Part shown: positions 23,701 through 30,555 of the stretch, piece after piece | Layout of the letters: every line of letters starts with the position of its first letter | Numbering within the stretch: position 1 is the first letter of the stretch | Source of the DNA: a virus | Strand: one strand, 5' to 3' | Virus record (IMG/VR): IMGVR_UViG_3300036832_000819 | Coordinates: 1 to 44,687 of that record | Length of the DNA: 44,687 bases | Made by a program: the position numbers and the translations under genes | Notes under the pieces: generated by a model | What the model was told of the DNA's origin: nothing | Database searches by the model: none | Seen by the model: only the letters and a program-made list of their open reading frames with translations

Positions 23701-26148
23701 GCGCTCGAGACGTTGCCGGCGAGGATTCACGCCGCCGAGGAGGCCGGCAACAAGGCCAGGGTGCGTCGGCTCCGTCTCGCCGAGTCGCTGGCCCGAGACA
23801 CCGTCGACACGCTTCCGCACCAGAACGAGTGGCTGCGCCAGGCCGACCAGCTCGTCGCGGAGCGGCCGATCCACCAGGTCAACACCGAGCGCTACCCCAC
23901 GCACCCCGACCACACGGGCACGAAGATGGTGCTCCGCGAGGATCACCCGAGGGCGAAGCTCAGCCAGGTCTGGGACGCCATGGTCAGGCAGGGCCACCTC
24001 GGAGGCCAGGCCGAGCTCAAGGCCCGTATCGCCGAGAACCCGGCGAACGAGGACGCGATCCGTCGCCAGTTCGAGCAGCGCGTCCACCAGGCCGGCCGGC
24101 TCGACCGTGGAGCTGCCTGGCGCCCGGGCGAGGAGATGATGGGCAAGCAGCATCTCCGTACCCGGGAGCGAGTGCAGAAGCTCCAGAAGCTCTTCGACAA
24201 GTCCTGGGCGCAAGACCAGAAGCGGATCGGCAAGGGCTCGATGCCGAAGCAGCCGATGGGCTTCGAGGGCGCGATGTCGAGCAGGACGCGCTACCTGCGC
24301 GGCGAGCTCAATCGCCTCGAGGACAGGCTGTCCCAGTTCGAGCGGGCGTACACGAAGCGCACCGGCCTCAACCCGGCCGACGTCTACGGCACTAGGGGCG
24401 GCATCCGCGGCGCCGAGGACTGGAAGGGCGGCACGCTCTACTACCCGTCCGCCGACGAGCTCGTGAAGGCGAAGCCCTCGGCGAGGGGCACGGTCTCTGC
24501 CGGCTCCGAGCTGCTGCCGTTCGCGAAGAAGGGCGAGGCGAAGAAGTCCTACTCGGGCTCCTTGCGCGAGTCGGGGCGGGAGTCGCACCGGGTCGCCAAC
24601 CTGATCGGCCAGCAGTCGCTCTCGCGCCAGGTCAGAGATCACGTCGACTCGCTGCTCGCCCAGGCCCGCCAGGACGCGATGCGGGGCGTGATCCCGATGA
24701 AGGGCGGCAAGGTCGACCCCAACTACGTCGCCGTCCGACTGCACGCCGCCACGCCCCCGGAGATCATCCAGGAGTACCGGCGCCTGGTGAACAAGCCGAG
24801 CGCCGAGTTCACGGCCTCCGACGCCCAGGCCCTGCACGACAACCTGCAGGCCCTGAAGCAGCACCTGATGCCCGAGGTCACCTCGCTCGAGCACGCCAAG
24901 CAGCTCGGCGGCGACGTCGGCTACGTGCATAAGGCGCTCGTCAGCGCCCTCGCCGACGAGCACTGGCAGTCCCCGGAGGCCCTGCGCCACTACCTGAACG
25001 CCTATCGCAACGCCTCCGAGATCGTCAGGGACATGCTGATCTACACCAAGTTCCCGGGTCACATCCCGCCCCGGCTCGCCTCGAACGAGTTCATGCCGCT
25101 CTTCGACGCCGGCTCCGACATGTTCAAGGCGCACAACTGGACGGTGAGGCTGCAGCGCGAAGACCCAGCGCTCGCCCGCTGGCTCTACCACACGGGCGGT
25201 CGCGGCTCGACCCGGGCCTACACCGACGTCGAGGGCGGTGTCGCGAGCAAGGCGACCCGGCGGCTCTCGCACGCCGTCGTCACCCCGATCGAGCTCGCGG
25301 CCGATCGCCTGCCGCGCATGGCGGCTCTCGGGGCGATGGCGATCAAGCAGGGGAAGATCGGCAACTACAAGGACTTCGCCGCCTACCTCGAGCGGATGCG
25401 AGCGGCGGCGCCTGGCTCGAAGGACGCACAGGAGCGCCGGCTCTGGATCGAGGCCGGCCGCAAGGCGGGCGGCGAGTACGACAACCTGCGCCCCTGGCAG
25501 CACGCCCTGTCGAACTTCGTCTTCCTCACCCGCTGGCTCGTCGCCTCCTCCCGCTGGACCGTGCGCACGATGACCCGGCACCCGCTGAAGTCGGCAGCGC
25601 TCGGCTACCTCACTGCCAAGTACGCCTACAACGCCCAGAACCCGATCTGGAACCGCTTCAACATCGCAGGCCACAACATCCAGACGGCCGTCCCGTTCTC
25701 GACCCCGTTCGAGATCGGCGAGCGAGCGCGGGAGACGCTCGGCACCGGCAGCAAGACCCCGGCGCTCGAGTCGCTGCTCGGCATGGCCTCGCCGACCCTG
25801 CTCGCGCTCGAGAGCATGCTCCAGCACCGCGACATCGAGTCGGGCAGGGACATCAAGGGCTGGGCGATTCCGGGCGAGCTCGAGGCGCTTGTGAGACAGA
25901 CCCCGATCGGCGCCCTGATCGGCGGCAAGGGCTCGTTCACCGGCTACAGGTTGCCCAAGTTCCTCGCCGGCAACTGGCTCCCGATCTCCGGGCCGTCAGG
26001 CCCTGGGGCCGGCGGGGGCACCATCACTCCGTCGAAGCCTCTCTCTGGAGCCCGTGGCTCGATCACGACTGCCCAGCGACGTGCGATCGAGATGCGGATC
26101 CAGCAGGCCGAGGCCAGGGCGAAGAGGATCGCGCAGGCGAGACGCTAG
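20794..26148 (+). CDS. Giant probable ejection/internal virion protein, 1784 aa
   Basis: This is the largest gene, about 12 percent of the window. It has a Lys/Pro-rich start (PKPPPKPKPAKVGPYTKGYK), an Ala/Gly-rich region, and a globular region with WYENSGHAIRTLSGGNLDVA and LAKKLGWKPKQVQAALWIAK. A second Ala-rich hydrophobic stretch lies near residue 800, and a long helical C-terminal half follows. The LGWKPxQVQAAxW phrase resembles domains of large multi-domain phage proteins, but I cannot name the family. No transglycosylase, polymerase or protease active site is visible. An ejected protein lining the DNA path is the best inference. Confidence 0.7.
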   Translation: MPKGLPGPPTSHQFFSAPKPPPKPKPAKVGPYTKGYKPPKPPKPKKPQTVVVRTRPDGSQSVTRKPITQAQPHFQQHPTKPPTSVIPSIYPKAPAWMKPVNPNTRKGGAWPAPYLKPELQMGSAQRTLRAGGSIAKAEKAGRREMAQAVHRAQVQTRLWEQQQQNTPLEMFHPFVEGAALGKAAISAAAAKAGEALGIHPGDRGLFGVAHEGLRPTPGVPGFAKPLMPIGRLTHGVVSNLPAATESQIGPDLIKAVTGHPFSNLGLAADLAMLTPVGKLGEAAKTIAEATKLAEVGRSAPITAREAASVLKGVDRSVFRQHKISPAELARLITKGQAGRYWYENSGHAIRTLSGGNLDVANKLTQLTAIYSASRDPWLNTQLAHNAYNEFLTTGKVSTVGTGPQIKKANLIMQGKPWEGMKTHRFYGNILEDSHPELYHELVQKGVINPAGSTQDIWMARTFGLKTDRPSPREYAAMEDAMQRLAKKLGWKPKQVQAALWIAKKAEAEGTSIEQAGLHFGDAIGREVAHLPFEAVPGLAHPELHAAYQNLTRAEKLRYGREKAAAVGQYLHETNVYGTIGNEGVGVFEGKTNPGWSAIVGASRGPVVGRGIPGKIVIGKPGRDLLNHVTATIGHALHQDAGAWFKPMWPEYITRPHMNGIKVTIGKNATEKQMIRLDQAFRDAGHNVAIVHAHDGIYLLNLDIKKLPNAQFQELAQTVAGKVFKHSELRGFAHDSNYIEREDYAGHLEGTFAKGRPDLHRGAALRLQEASAATDAKYLGKHLAGGGGPSFGARLASAGESATHAVTAALPTLLTGHPSGIGLGSAVAASALRGAKAGERELELPGAAGRGLVTGRSPALAGLYESAQERNLQRVMAASRARPEYAPGYELAGKPTRLGQLQARAARRHVARMTRDESVYSKAGMTAEADWLRNVNLSDPAHMALKSIADNTSPTMMIAANERRITRAQRALETLPARIHAAEEAGNKARVRRLRLAESLARDTVDTLPHQNEWLRQADQLVAERPIHQVNTERYPTHPDHTGTKMVLREDHPRAKLSQVWDAMVRQGHLGGQAELKARIAENPANEDAIRRQFEQRVHQAGRLDRGAAWRPGEEMMGKQHLRTRERVQKLQKLFDKSWAQDQKRIGKGSMPKQPMGFEGAMSSRTRYLRGELNRLEDRLSQFERAYTKRTGLNPADVYGTRGGIRGAEDWKGGTLYYPSADELVKAKPSARGTVSAGSELLPFAKKGEAKKSYSGSLRESGRESHRVANLIGQQSLSRQVRDHVDSLLAQARQDAMRGVIPMKGGKVDPNYVAVRLHAATPPEIIQEYRRLVNKPSAEFTASDAQALHDNLQALKQHLMPEVTSLEHAKQLGGDVGYVHKALVSALADEHWQSPEALRHYLNAYRNASEIVRDMLIYTKFPGHIPPRLASNEFMPLFDAGSDMFKAHNWTVRLQREDPALARWLYHTGGRGSTRAYTDVEGGVASKATRRLSHAVVTPIELAADRLPRMAALGAMAIKQGKIGNYKDFAAYLERMRAAAPGSKDAQERRLWIEAGRKAGGEYDNLRPWQHALSNFVFLTRWLVASSRWTVRTMTRHPLKSAALGYLTAKYAYNAQNPIWNRFNIAGHNIQTAVPFSTPFEIGERARETLGTGSKTPALESLLGMASPTLLALESMLQHRDIESGRDIKGWAIPGELEALVRQTPIGALIGGKGSFTGYRLPKFLAGNWLPISGPSGPGAGGGTITPSKPLSGARGSITTAQRRAIEMRIQQAEARAKRIAQARR

Positions 26149-26157
26149 GAGGCCGGG

Positions 26158-27159
26158 ATGGCGACAGGGTTGCCCCCGAACATCTTCGACATGTTCCAGT
26201 CGTCGAGGACGATGCTCGGTCTTCCGAAGCTGCCCTCGGTTTTCGAGGCTGCGCCGCCGCCGGCTCTCCCACGGATTCCGGGTGCCACCACGCTCGGGTC
26301 TGGCGGCGGCGCACGTTACGGCGGAAACTCACCGGTCGCCGTCATCGCCCAGAACGCGAAGCGGTTTGGTCTCGACCCGGCGGCGGTACTCGCCTATGCG
26401 CTCGAGGAGTCGGGCGCTCACTACGGCGCCGTCGGTGATCAGGGGACGAGCTTCGGCCCGTTCCAGGCACACATCGGCGGCGCCGCAGGCAACCGCACGA
26501 CGCAGGCCGCGTCCTCCTGGGCGAACAGCCCCGCCGGCCTGATCCAGATGATGGGGATGATGTCCCGGGGCGGGGCTCGAGGGCTGACGGGAGAGGCCGC
26601 AGTCAGGGCGATCTACTCAGGCTTCGGCAAGGGCACGCCGCTCGCGATCCCGAAGGGAATCGCCCAGTACCAGAACGCGCTGCGGGTGCTGCAAGGAGGA
26701 GCTGCTCCGCAGGATGCTGTTTCGCCCTGGGGCGGCAAGGTGCCTCCGGCGAATGTCGGGAGGTGGGTGACCGTCGCGGCCGGCGCTGACCGACAGGGCA
26801 TGCCGACACAGCCGATGGTGATGCAGTTCGTCTCCCAGGTCGCGCAGGTCTTCGGCCAGCGGCTGACGATCGGCACCGGCTCCAACCACCACAAGTACGT
26901 CCTCGGCGAGGGCAACACGATCTCCGACCACTGGTACGGGGACGCAGCCGACATCCCGATGACCGGCTCGTCGCTCACCCGGCTCGGCCAGGACGCCCTG
27001 ATCGCGGCCGGCGCGAATCCCGCTTGGGCTCGCAAGCAGACGGGTGGGGTCTTCAACGTCAACGGCTACAACATCCTCTTCAACACGCACGTCGGCGGGA
27101 ACCACTTCAACCATCTGCACGTCGGCCTCGGCCGACGCCCTGGCTCCCGCCGCGGCTAG
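26158..27159 (+). CDS. Two-domain peptidoglycan hydrolase (SLT-like + M15-like), 333 aa
   Basis: AGGAGG precedes the ATG. Residues 58-175 resemble a lysozyme/transglycosylase: YALEESGAHYG (catalytic Glu83 or 84), GDQGTSFGPFQ and YQNALRVL. Residues 200-325 have the zinc-peptidase M15 signature: SDHWYGDAADI (His258, Asp265) and HFNHLHVG (His319, His321). Such a protein can cut both glycan and peptide. Its place beside internal virion proteins and separate from the endolysin suggests a virion-carried enzyme for DNA entry. Confidence 0.8.
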   Translation: MATGLPPNIFDMFQSSRTMLGLPKLPSVFEAAPPPALPRIPGATTLGSGGGARYGGNSPVAVIAQNAKRFGLDPAAVLAYALEESGAHYGAVGDQGTSFGPFQAHIGGAAGNRTTQAASSWANSPAGLIQMMGMMSRGGARGLTGEAAVRAIYSGFGKGTPLAIPKGIAQYQNALRVLQGGAAPQDAVSPWGGKVPPANVGRWVTVAAGADRQGMPTQPMVMQFVSQVAQVFGQRLTIGTGSNHHKYVLGEGNTISDHWYGDAADIPMTGSSLTRLGQDALIAAGANPAWARKQTGGVFNVNGYNILFNTHVGGNHFNHLHVGLGRRPGSRRG

Positions 27160-27167
27160 GAGGGCTC

Positions 27168-27392
27168 ATGCCCGACCAGATCGAGGACCGGATCACGGTC
27201 GTCCTTCACCTGCTCCATGACGCGCTCGACTCAGCCAGGCAGCGCGGGAGCGACGAGCCGGTCATCCGCTTCGCCGTCTTCTTGCTCGCTCGGGAGATCC
27301 TCGAGGGCAGTGTCCGCGAGATCGTCTGGACGGAGCCGCCGTTCCCTGAGCACGACGACACCTCTGACGACGAGGAGCCTTCCGATGGCTGA
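27168..27392 (+). CDS. Small acidic helical protein, 74 aa
   Basis: AGGAGG lies 5 nt before the ATG. The protein has an N-terminal helix pair (ITVVLHLLHDALDSARQRGS, then FAVFLLAREILEGSVREIVW) and a very acidic end (HDDTSDDEEPSDG). The hydrophobic stretch is short for a membrane segment. It overlaps the endolysin gene by 8 nt, so a lysis-related role is possible but unsupported otherwise. Confidence 0.65.
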   Translation: MPDQIEDRITVVLHLLHDALDSARQRGSDEPVIRFAVFLLAREILEGSVREIVWTEPPFPEHDDTSDDEEPSDG

Positions 27393-28212
27393 GTGGTGGC
27401 AGTTTCCCTACCCGAAGAACCCCAGCCCTCCGAAGATCTCCCTGCCGCGCACGCTCACGGTCGGCGACCCCGACGGCCCCGACGTCGAGGCGTACAAGCG
27501 GGCGATCTCCCGCGGCGGACGCTGGCCCTGGCAGGAGTTCAACCAGAACTACTCGGGCGGCTTCGCCAACGGCACCAGCGGCAACGTCGGTCACACCGGA
27601 ATCAGCGGCTTCCAGCGCCAGTCGAAGCTCGCCGACGACGGTGTCATCGGCCAGTACACCTTCGAGGCCCTGCGCACGGCGCTCGTCCCTGCGCCCCTGA
27701 ATCACGCAGGCGAACCGCTCTTCGACGCCAAGGCGCTCGACCTCCTCGAGCAGGCTCAGGGAGGAGATCACGGAGGCGGTAGCGCCGAGGCGAACCTGGC
27801 CGACTACTGCAAGCGCTGCTTCGCCAACGAGCCGATCATCCACTACTCCCAGCATCGGGCAATGACCCACCTGGGAGCCCAGCCCGAGAAGGGCTTCACC
27901 TGCGACTGCTCCGGGCACGCCACCGGCTGTTACTACTGGGTGCACTGGGCCGACCCGAACCACTCGGGCTACAACGGCTACGGCTGGACGGGGACGCTCG
28001 TCAACAACCCCGGCACCGGCCCTCCCTACAAGGTCGGCGACCTGGCGCTCTACGGCACCTCGGCCTCGAACACGACGCACGTCGTCACTTGCTACCTGGC
28101 CGGCGACGCCAATGCTTCCGCCTGGGCCTCGCACGGCTCCGAGGCCGGTCCCTACGCCGTGCATCTGCACTACCGAGACGATCTCGTTTGCGTCGTCCGT
28201 CCGACGAAGTGA
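27385..28212 (+). CDS. Endolysin: peptidoglycan-binding domain + NlpC/P60-like peptidase, 275 aa
   Basis: Residues about 25-100 form a peptidoglycan-binding domain (VEAYKRAISRGGRWPW, then GFQRQSKLADDGVIGQYTFE). Residues 135-275 form an NlpC/P60-type cysteine peptidase: TCDCSGHATG (nucleophile Cys175), VGDLALYG and NTTHVVTCY (His232). It should cleave peptide stems of the wall. No signal peptide is present, so export by the holin encoded next is expected. The ATG overlaps the previous gene. Confidence 0.88.
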   Translation: MAEWWQFPYPKNPSPPKISLPRTLTVGDPDGPDVEAYKRAISRGGRWPWQEFNQNYSGGFANGTSGNVGHTGISGFQRQSKLADDGVIGQYTFEALRTALVPAPLNHAGEPLFDAKALDLLEQAQGGDHGGGSAEANLADYCKRCFANEPIIHYSQHRAMTHLGAQPEKGFTCDCSGHATGCYYWVHWADPNHSGYNGYGWTGTLVNNPGTGPPYKVGDLALYGTSASNTTHVVTCYLAGDANASAWASHGSEAGPYAVHLHYRDDLVCVVRPTK

Positions 28213-28223
28213 AAGGGCCATCC

Positions 28224-28382
28224 ATGCCAGTGAACAAGTTGACCATCGCGCTGCTCGCTTTCCTGGCCGGGTTCTTCTTCGCGATCCTGGCCGCGCTCGA
28301 CGTCACCCTCGGGAGCGTGAACGAGCTCGCAGCCGCCGCCGCCTCGATCGCCGCCGGCTTCGTCATCGAGAGGCTGCCATGA
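28224..28382 (+). CDS. Holin candidate, 52 aa
   Basis: The protein starts MPVNKLTIALLAFLAGFFFA and has one strong membrane segment at about residues 6-27, then a weaker hydrophobic Ala-rich segment (LAAAAASIAAGFVIERLP). Size, membrane character and position right after the endolysin suit a holin that releases it at lysis. No holin family can be named. The gene overlaps the next by 4 nt. Confidence 0.65.
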   Translation: MPVNKLTIALLAFLAGFFFAILAALDVTLGSVNELAAAAASIAAGFVIERLP

Positions 28383-29173
28383 CCGCGCTCAAGCCCTACC
28401 TCGCCGGCCCAGGCGTCTGCGCCTGCTGGGGTCTGCAGCCAGGGCACGGCTTCGACGCTGCTCCGAACGGCATCGCCGACTACGTCTCCTTCTGCAAGGG
28501 GCACGGGGTCCTCTGGCACTGCTTGCAGGTGATCCCCGAGAACGACGCGATCGGCCCCGAGATGAAGGAGGAGTGCCGGCGCCAAGGTGTCCACTTCGGC
28601 GGCTGGACGAATGTGTCGCAACAGGTGGGCTCGCCCGACCAGCTCGAGGCGCTGCTCCAGCGGATCGACAACTACAAGTGCGGCTTCTTCCAAGCCAACA
28701 TCGAGTTCCGCGGCTCGGGCATCGGCGACCCGAACGACCCGAACGGCTGGCACAAGGCCTTCTCGAGCGCCTTCCGCAAGCGCTTCCCGCGCAAGCCGGC
28801 GTGCGTGAACACGAACTTCGGAGGCTTCGACCACCCGGGTGGCGGCTACGACCGCGACGCCTCGGCGATCTACATCAAGGCCCACTTCGAGTGCCAGCAT
28901 GAGGACTACTGGGTCAACAGCCCGAACCTGACGCCGCTCAACGGCGACTTCAACGCGCACAACCAGCTCGGCTGGCCCAGGCCCTCGAGCTCGATGACGG
29001 GGATCTTCGGATCGGAGACAGGTCGCACCGACGATCAGGGCAACCGCCTGTGGAACACCGTGCTCGGCGAGCGCCCGCGACTGCTCGCCTCGGGCCGGCA
29101 CCACATCGAGTGGATCTGGACGGGCGAGTACATGTCGGAAGAGGACTGGGCACACGTCGCCGACAAGTTCTGA
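28379..29173 (+). CDS. TIM-barrel-like protein, 264 aa, function unknown
   Basis: The ATG overlaps the previous TGA. Alternating strand-helix phrases (GVLWHCLQVIPEND, GVHFGGWTNVSQQV, YKCGFFQANIEF, KPACVNTNFGGFD, SAIYIKAHFECQ) suggest a TIM barrel like those of glycoside hydrolases. A possible acid is in ANIEF, but no known family signature is complete. Among lysis and tail genes it might be a glycosidase or a receptor-binding part. The final GEYMSEEDWAHVADKF caps the fold. Confidence 0.65.
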   Translation: MTALKPYLAGPGVCACWGLQPGHGFDAAPNGIADYVSFCKGHGVLWHCLQVIPENDAIGPEMKEECRRQGVHFGGWTNVSQQVGSPDQLEALLQRIDNYKCGFFQANIEFRGSGIGDPNDPNGWHKAFSSAFRKRFPRKPACVNTNFGGFDHPGGGYDRDASAIYIKAHFECQHEDYWVNSPNLTPLNGDFNAHNQLGWPRPSSSMTGIFGSETGRTDDQGNRLWNTVLGERPRLLASGRHHIEWIWTGEYMSEEDWAHVADKF

Positions 29174-29673
29174 TGCACGCCGAGGCGTACGCCTTCGTCA
29201 TGCAGGTCGCTCAGAAAATCGGCGAGCCGCGGGAGGGGTTGGAACTCGGGTCGTACAACGTCAACGGCTCCGCGAGGGAAGAGCTGACGTCAGTGACGTC
29301 CTGGTACGGCATCGACCGCCGGCCAGGCCCGAATGTGGACGAGGTCGCCGACGCCGAGACGTGGAAGCCGAAGAAGCGCTACGACCTGGTGCTCTGCACC
29401 GAGGTGCTCGAGCACGCCACGCACCCGGATGAGATCGTCAAGACGGCCTTCCACTCACTGAGAAGGGGTGGCTTCTTCATCATGACCTGTGCGGCTCCGG
29501 GGAGAACTCCGCACTCGGACGACGGGGTGCACGACCCGGCGCTCATCTCCCACTACGAGAACGTCTCTTCGGGCGAGATGTACGACTGGCTCGAGAAGGC
29601 GGGTTTCGAGGTCGTCGCGATCGAGGTCAACCACCGGGCGTGCGATCTTTACTCGCTCGCTCGACGGCCCTGA
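29173..29673 (+). CDS. SAM-dependent methyltransferase, 166 aa
   Basis: The fold is a class I Rossmann methyltransferase: motif I LELGSYNVNGS (23-33), acidic motif II GIDRR (Asp48), motif IV YDLVLCTEVLEH (70-81), and LRRGGFFIMTCAAPG as the next strand. It has no DNA-methylase NPPY motif, so the substrate is more likely a small molecule, glycan or protein. The only glycosyltransferase is far upstream, but both could serve surface modification. It is the last gene of the late block and overlaps an antisense gene by 47 nt. Confidence 0.82.
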   Translation: MHAEAYAFVMQVAQKIGEPREGLELGSYNVNGSAREELTSVTSWYGIDRRPGPNVDEVADAETWKPKKRYDLVLCTEVLEHATHPDEIVKTAFHSLRRGGFFIMTCAAPGRTPHSDDGVHDPALISHYENVSSGEMYDWLEKAGFEVVAIEVNHRACDLYSLARRP

Positions 29674-29824
29674 CGGCGAGCAGCAACAGCTCGTAGGCGC
29701 CGAGCTCGCGAGGGAAGTTTTCGACCCGGGCGTAAACGACCTCGCGGGGAAGAGCGACGCTGACGTCGTAGTTGCCGATCAGGTGGTTGCCCGTCCCGTC
29801 GTTTCTGACGTCGAGGCGGATCAC
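29627..29824 (-). CDS. Small protein coupled to an Xre regulator, 65 aa
   Basis: The GTG at 29824 is chosen because GGAAGGAG lies 5 nt upstream, inside a near-copy of the start-associated motif, and overlaps the TGA of the regulator gene. A frame from 29866 lacks a site. The protein starts VIRLDVRNDGTGNHLIGNYD and looks like a small alpha/beta domain. It is probably made with the regulator. Its last 47 nt are antisense to the methyltransferase gene. Confidence 0.65.
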   Translation of the reverse strand: MIRLDVRNDGTGNHLIGNYDVSVALPREVVYARVENFPRELGAYELLLLAVRAVERASKDRTPGG

Positions 29825-30042
29825 TCGTTCTCCTTCCGGTCGGTTATCCAGATCTCGAGCAGGCACTCGCCAGGCATCGCCCGGTCGTATGCCAGGGCTC
29901 CGTTGTAGTCGGGAGGGTGCTGGGTCTCATGGCGCGAGATCGCCCCCTGGGAGAGACCTGTCTGCTGGGAAAGGGCCACCTGCGTCCAGCCGTGTCGGTG
30001 ACGAGCCTGGCGTAACTTCCGGCAGAAGCGGTACTGTTCCAT
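29821..30042 (-). CDS. Xre-family helix-turn-helix regulator, 73 aa
   Basis: The ATG at 30042 has GAGGAGG 4 nt upstream. The HTH covers residues about 6-55: FCRKLRQARHRHGWTQVALS followed by QTGLSQGAISRHE, a standard Xre/Cro pattern. The C-terminal part is short, without a dimerisation or peptidase domain. Rightward late transcription would run antisense through it to the terminator at 30101. It could be a lytic or lysogenic regulator, and a palindrome at 30063-30093 in its leader may be its own operator. Confidence 0.85.
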   Translation of the reverse strand: MEQYRFCRKLRQARHRHGWTQVALSQQTGLSQGAISRHETQHPPDYNGALAYDRAMPGECLLEIWITDRKENE

Positions 30043-30062
30043 TCGCCTCCTCACGGGGGTGC

Positions 30063-30093
30063 TTTAGTCTCGTTCCTTCCGTTCGGGACTAAA
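30063..30093 (-). promoter_or_regulatory. Palindrome around a start-associated motif
   Basis: TTTAGTC (30063-30069) and GACTAAA (30087-30093) flank TCGTTCCTTCCGTTCGG on the plus strand. On the minus strand the motif reads CCGAACGGAAGGAA and lies about 30 nt before the regulator start, with no start codon of its own close by. It may be an operator, or a hairpin that holds the motif in its loop. Confidence 0.5.
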
Positions 30094-30100
30094 TCGGGGT

Positions 30101-30134
30101 AGAGGGGGTCCGTTCGCGGGCTCCCTCTCTTTTT
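30101..30134 (+). terminator. Intrinsic terminator ending the late transcript
   Basis: AGAGGGGG (30101-30108) pairs with CTCCCTCT (30121-30128), with one G-U, and is followed by CTTTTT. It lies 430 nt past the last late gene and just upstream of the minus-strand regulator, so late mRNA would include full antisense to that regulator. Confidence 0.82.
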
Positions 30135-30135
30135 G

Positions 30136-30488
30136 CGTTCGTAGATAGGGCCTCATGGGCCTGCCTCCGTGCTCGACTACAGCTGCCTCCTGGAGAGCTC
30201 CCCCGCCGCAGAGGAGCGCCTAGTCCGGAGAGCTCCGGGGCGTCCGTCCTTCCTATCAGGACCGCGTCGGGTGGCGCAAGACGGAGTCTCTGCAAATTGC
30301 GGGATTCCATGGGAAAGAATCGGAGCCTGTGCGGGGGGTCGAAAAGGAGGCTCCCCCAAAATCTCCCCCAAAACGCCGGAATCCCGCATGGATAAAGGCA
30401 ATACACAGATTGAAAGGGGACAGCACGGGCCTGTGGATCGACCTCCGTTGTACGTCACGTCGGCGTAGGTTTCCCCTGCACAAAGACA
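30136..30488. other. Non-coding att/control region beside the integrase
   Basis: No gene is supported here. It contains two copies of GGAGAGCTCC (30192 and 30227), an inverted pair GCGGGATTCC (30299-30308) and GGAATCCCGC (30378-30387), the paired CTCCCCCAA repeats at 30351-30371, and a core-like CCCGCATGG at 30383. Position next to the integrase 3' end and repeat content make it the best candidate for attP. Confidence 0.5.
30351..30391 (+). other. Candidate attP arm pair and core
   Basis: CTCCCCCAA occurs at 30351-30359 and 30363-30371, then after 12 bases from the second CTCCCCCA comes CCCGCATGG (30383-30391). A third such pair, CTCCCCCAA at 30561-30569 and 30573-30581, lies within the last codons of the integrase gene. 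The arrangement also occurs at 1272-1311. Paired repeats at 11-12 bp spacing are typical of integrase arm sites, but binding is not shown. Confidence 0.45.
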
Positions 30489-30525
30489 TAAAAGAGGGGG
30501 CGAGGCGTAGAACACGCCCCACCCC
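30489..30525 (-). terminator. Intrinsic terminator after the integrase gene
   Basis: On the minus strand GGGGCG pairs with CGCCCC across a 12-nt loop, with extra flanking G/C pairs, and is followed by TCTTTTATG. It lies about 30 nt beyond the integrase stop and should end the long leftward early transcript. Confidence 0.78.
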
Positions 30526-30555
30526 CAAGGAGTGCGTGAAGAGGCCTTGTGGAGG

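Noticed and set aside
23491-25827. A 778-codon minus-strand open frame opposite the giant protein
   Set aside because: It is a reverse-frame shadow of the 1784-residue gene with biased composition and no recognisable domain.
30136-30488. A tRNA gene as attachment target near the integrase
   Set aside because: No cloverleaf, TTCRANY loop or CCA-type end could be found in this region or elsewhere in the window.
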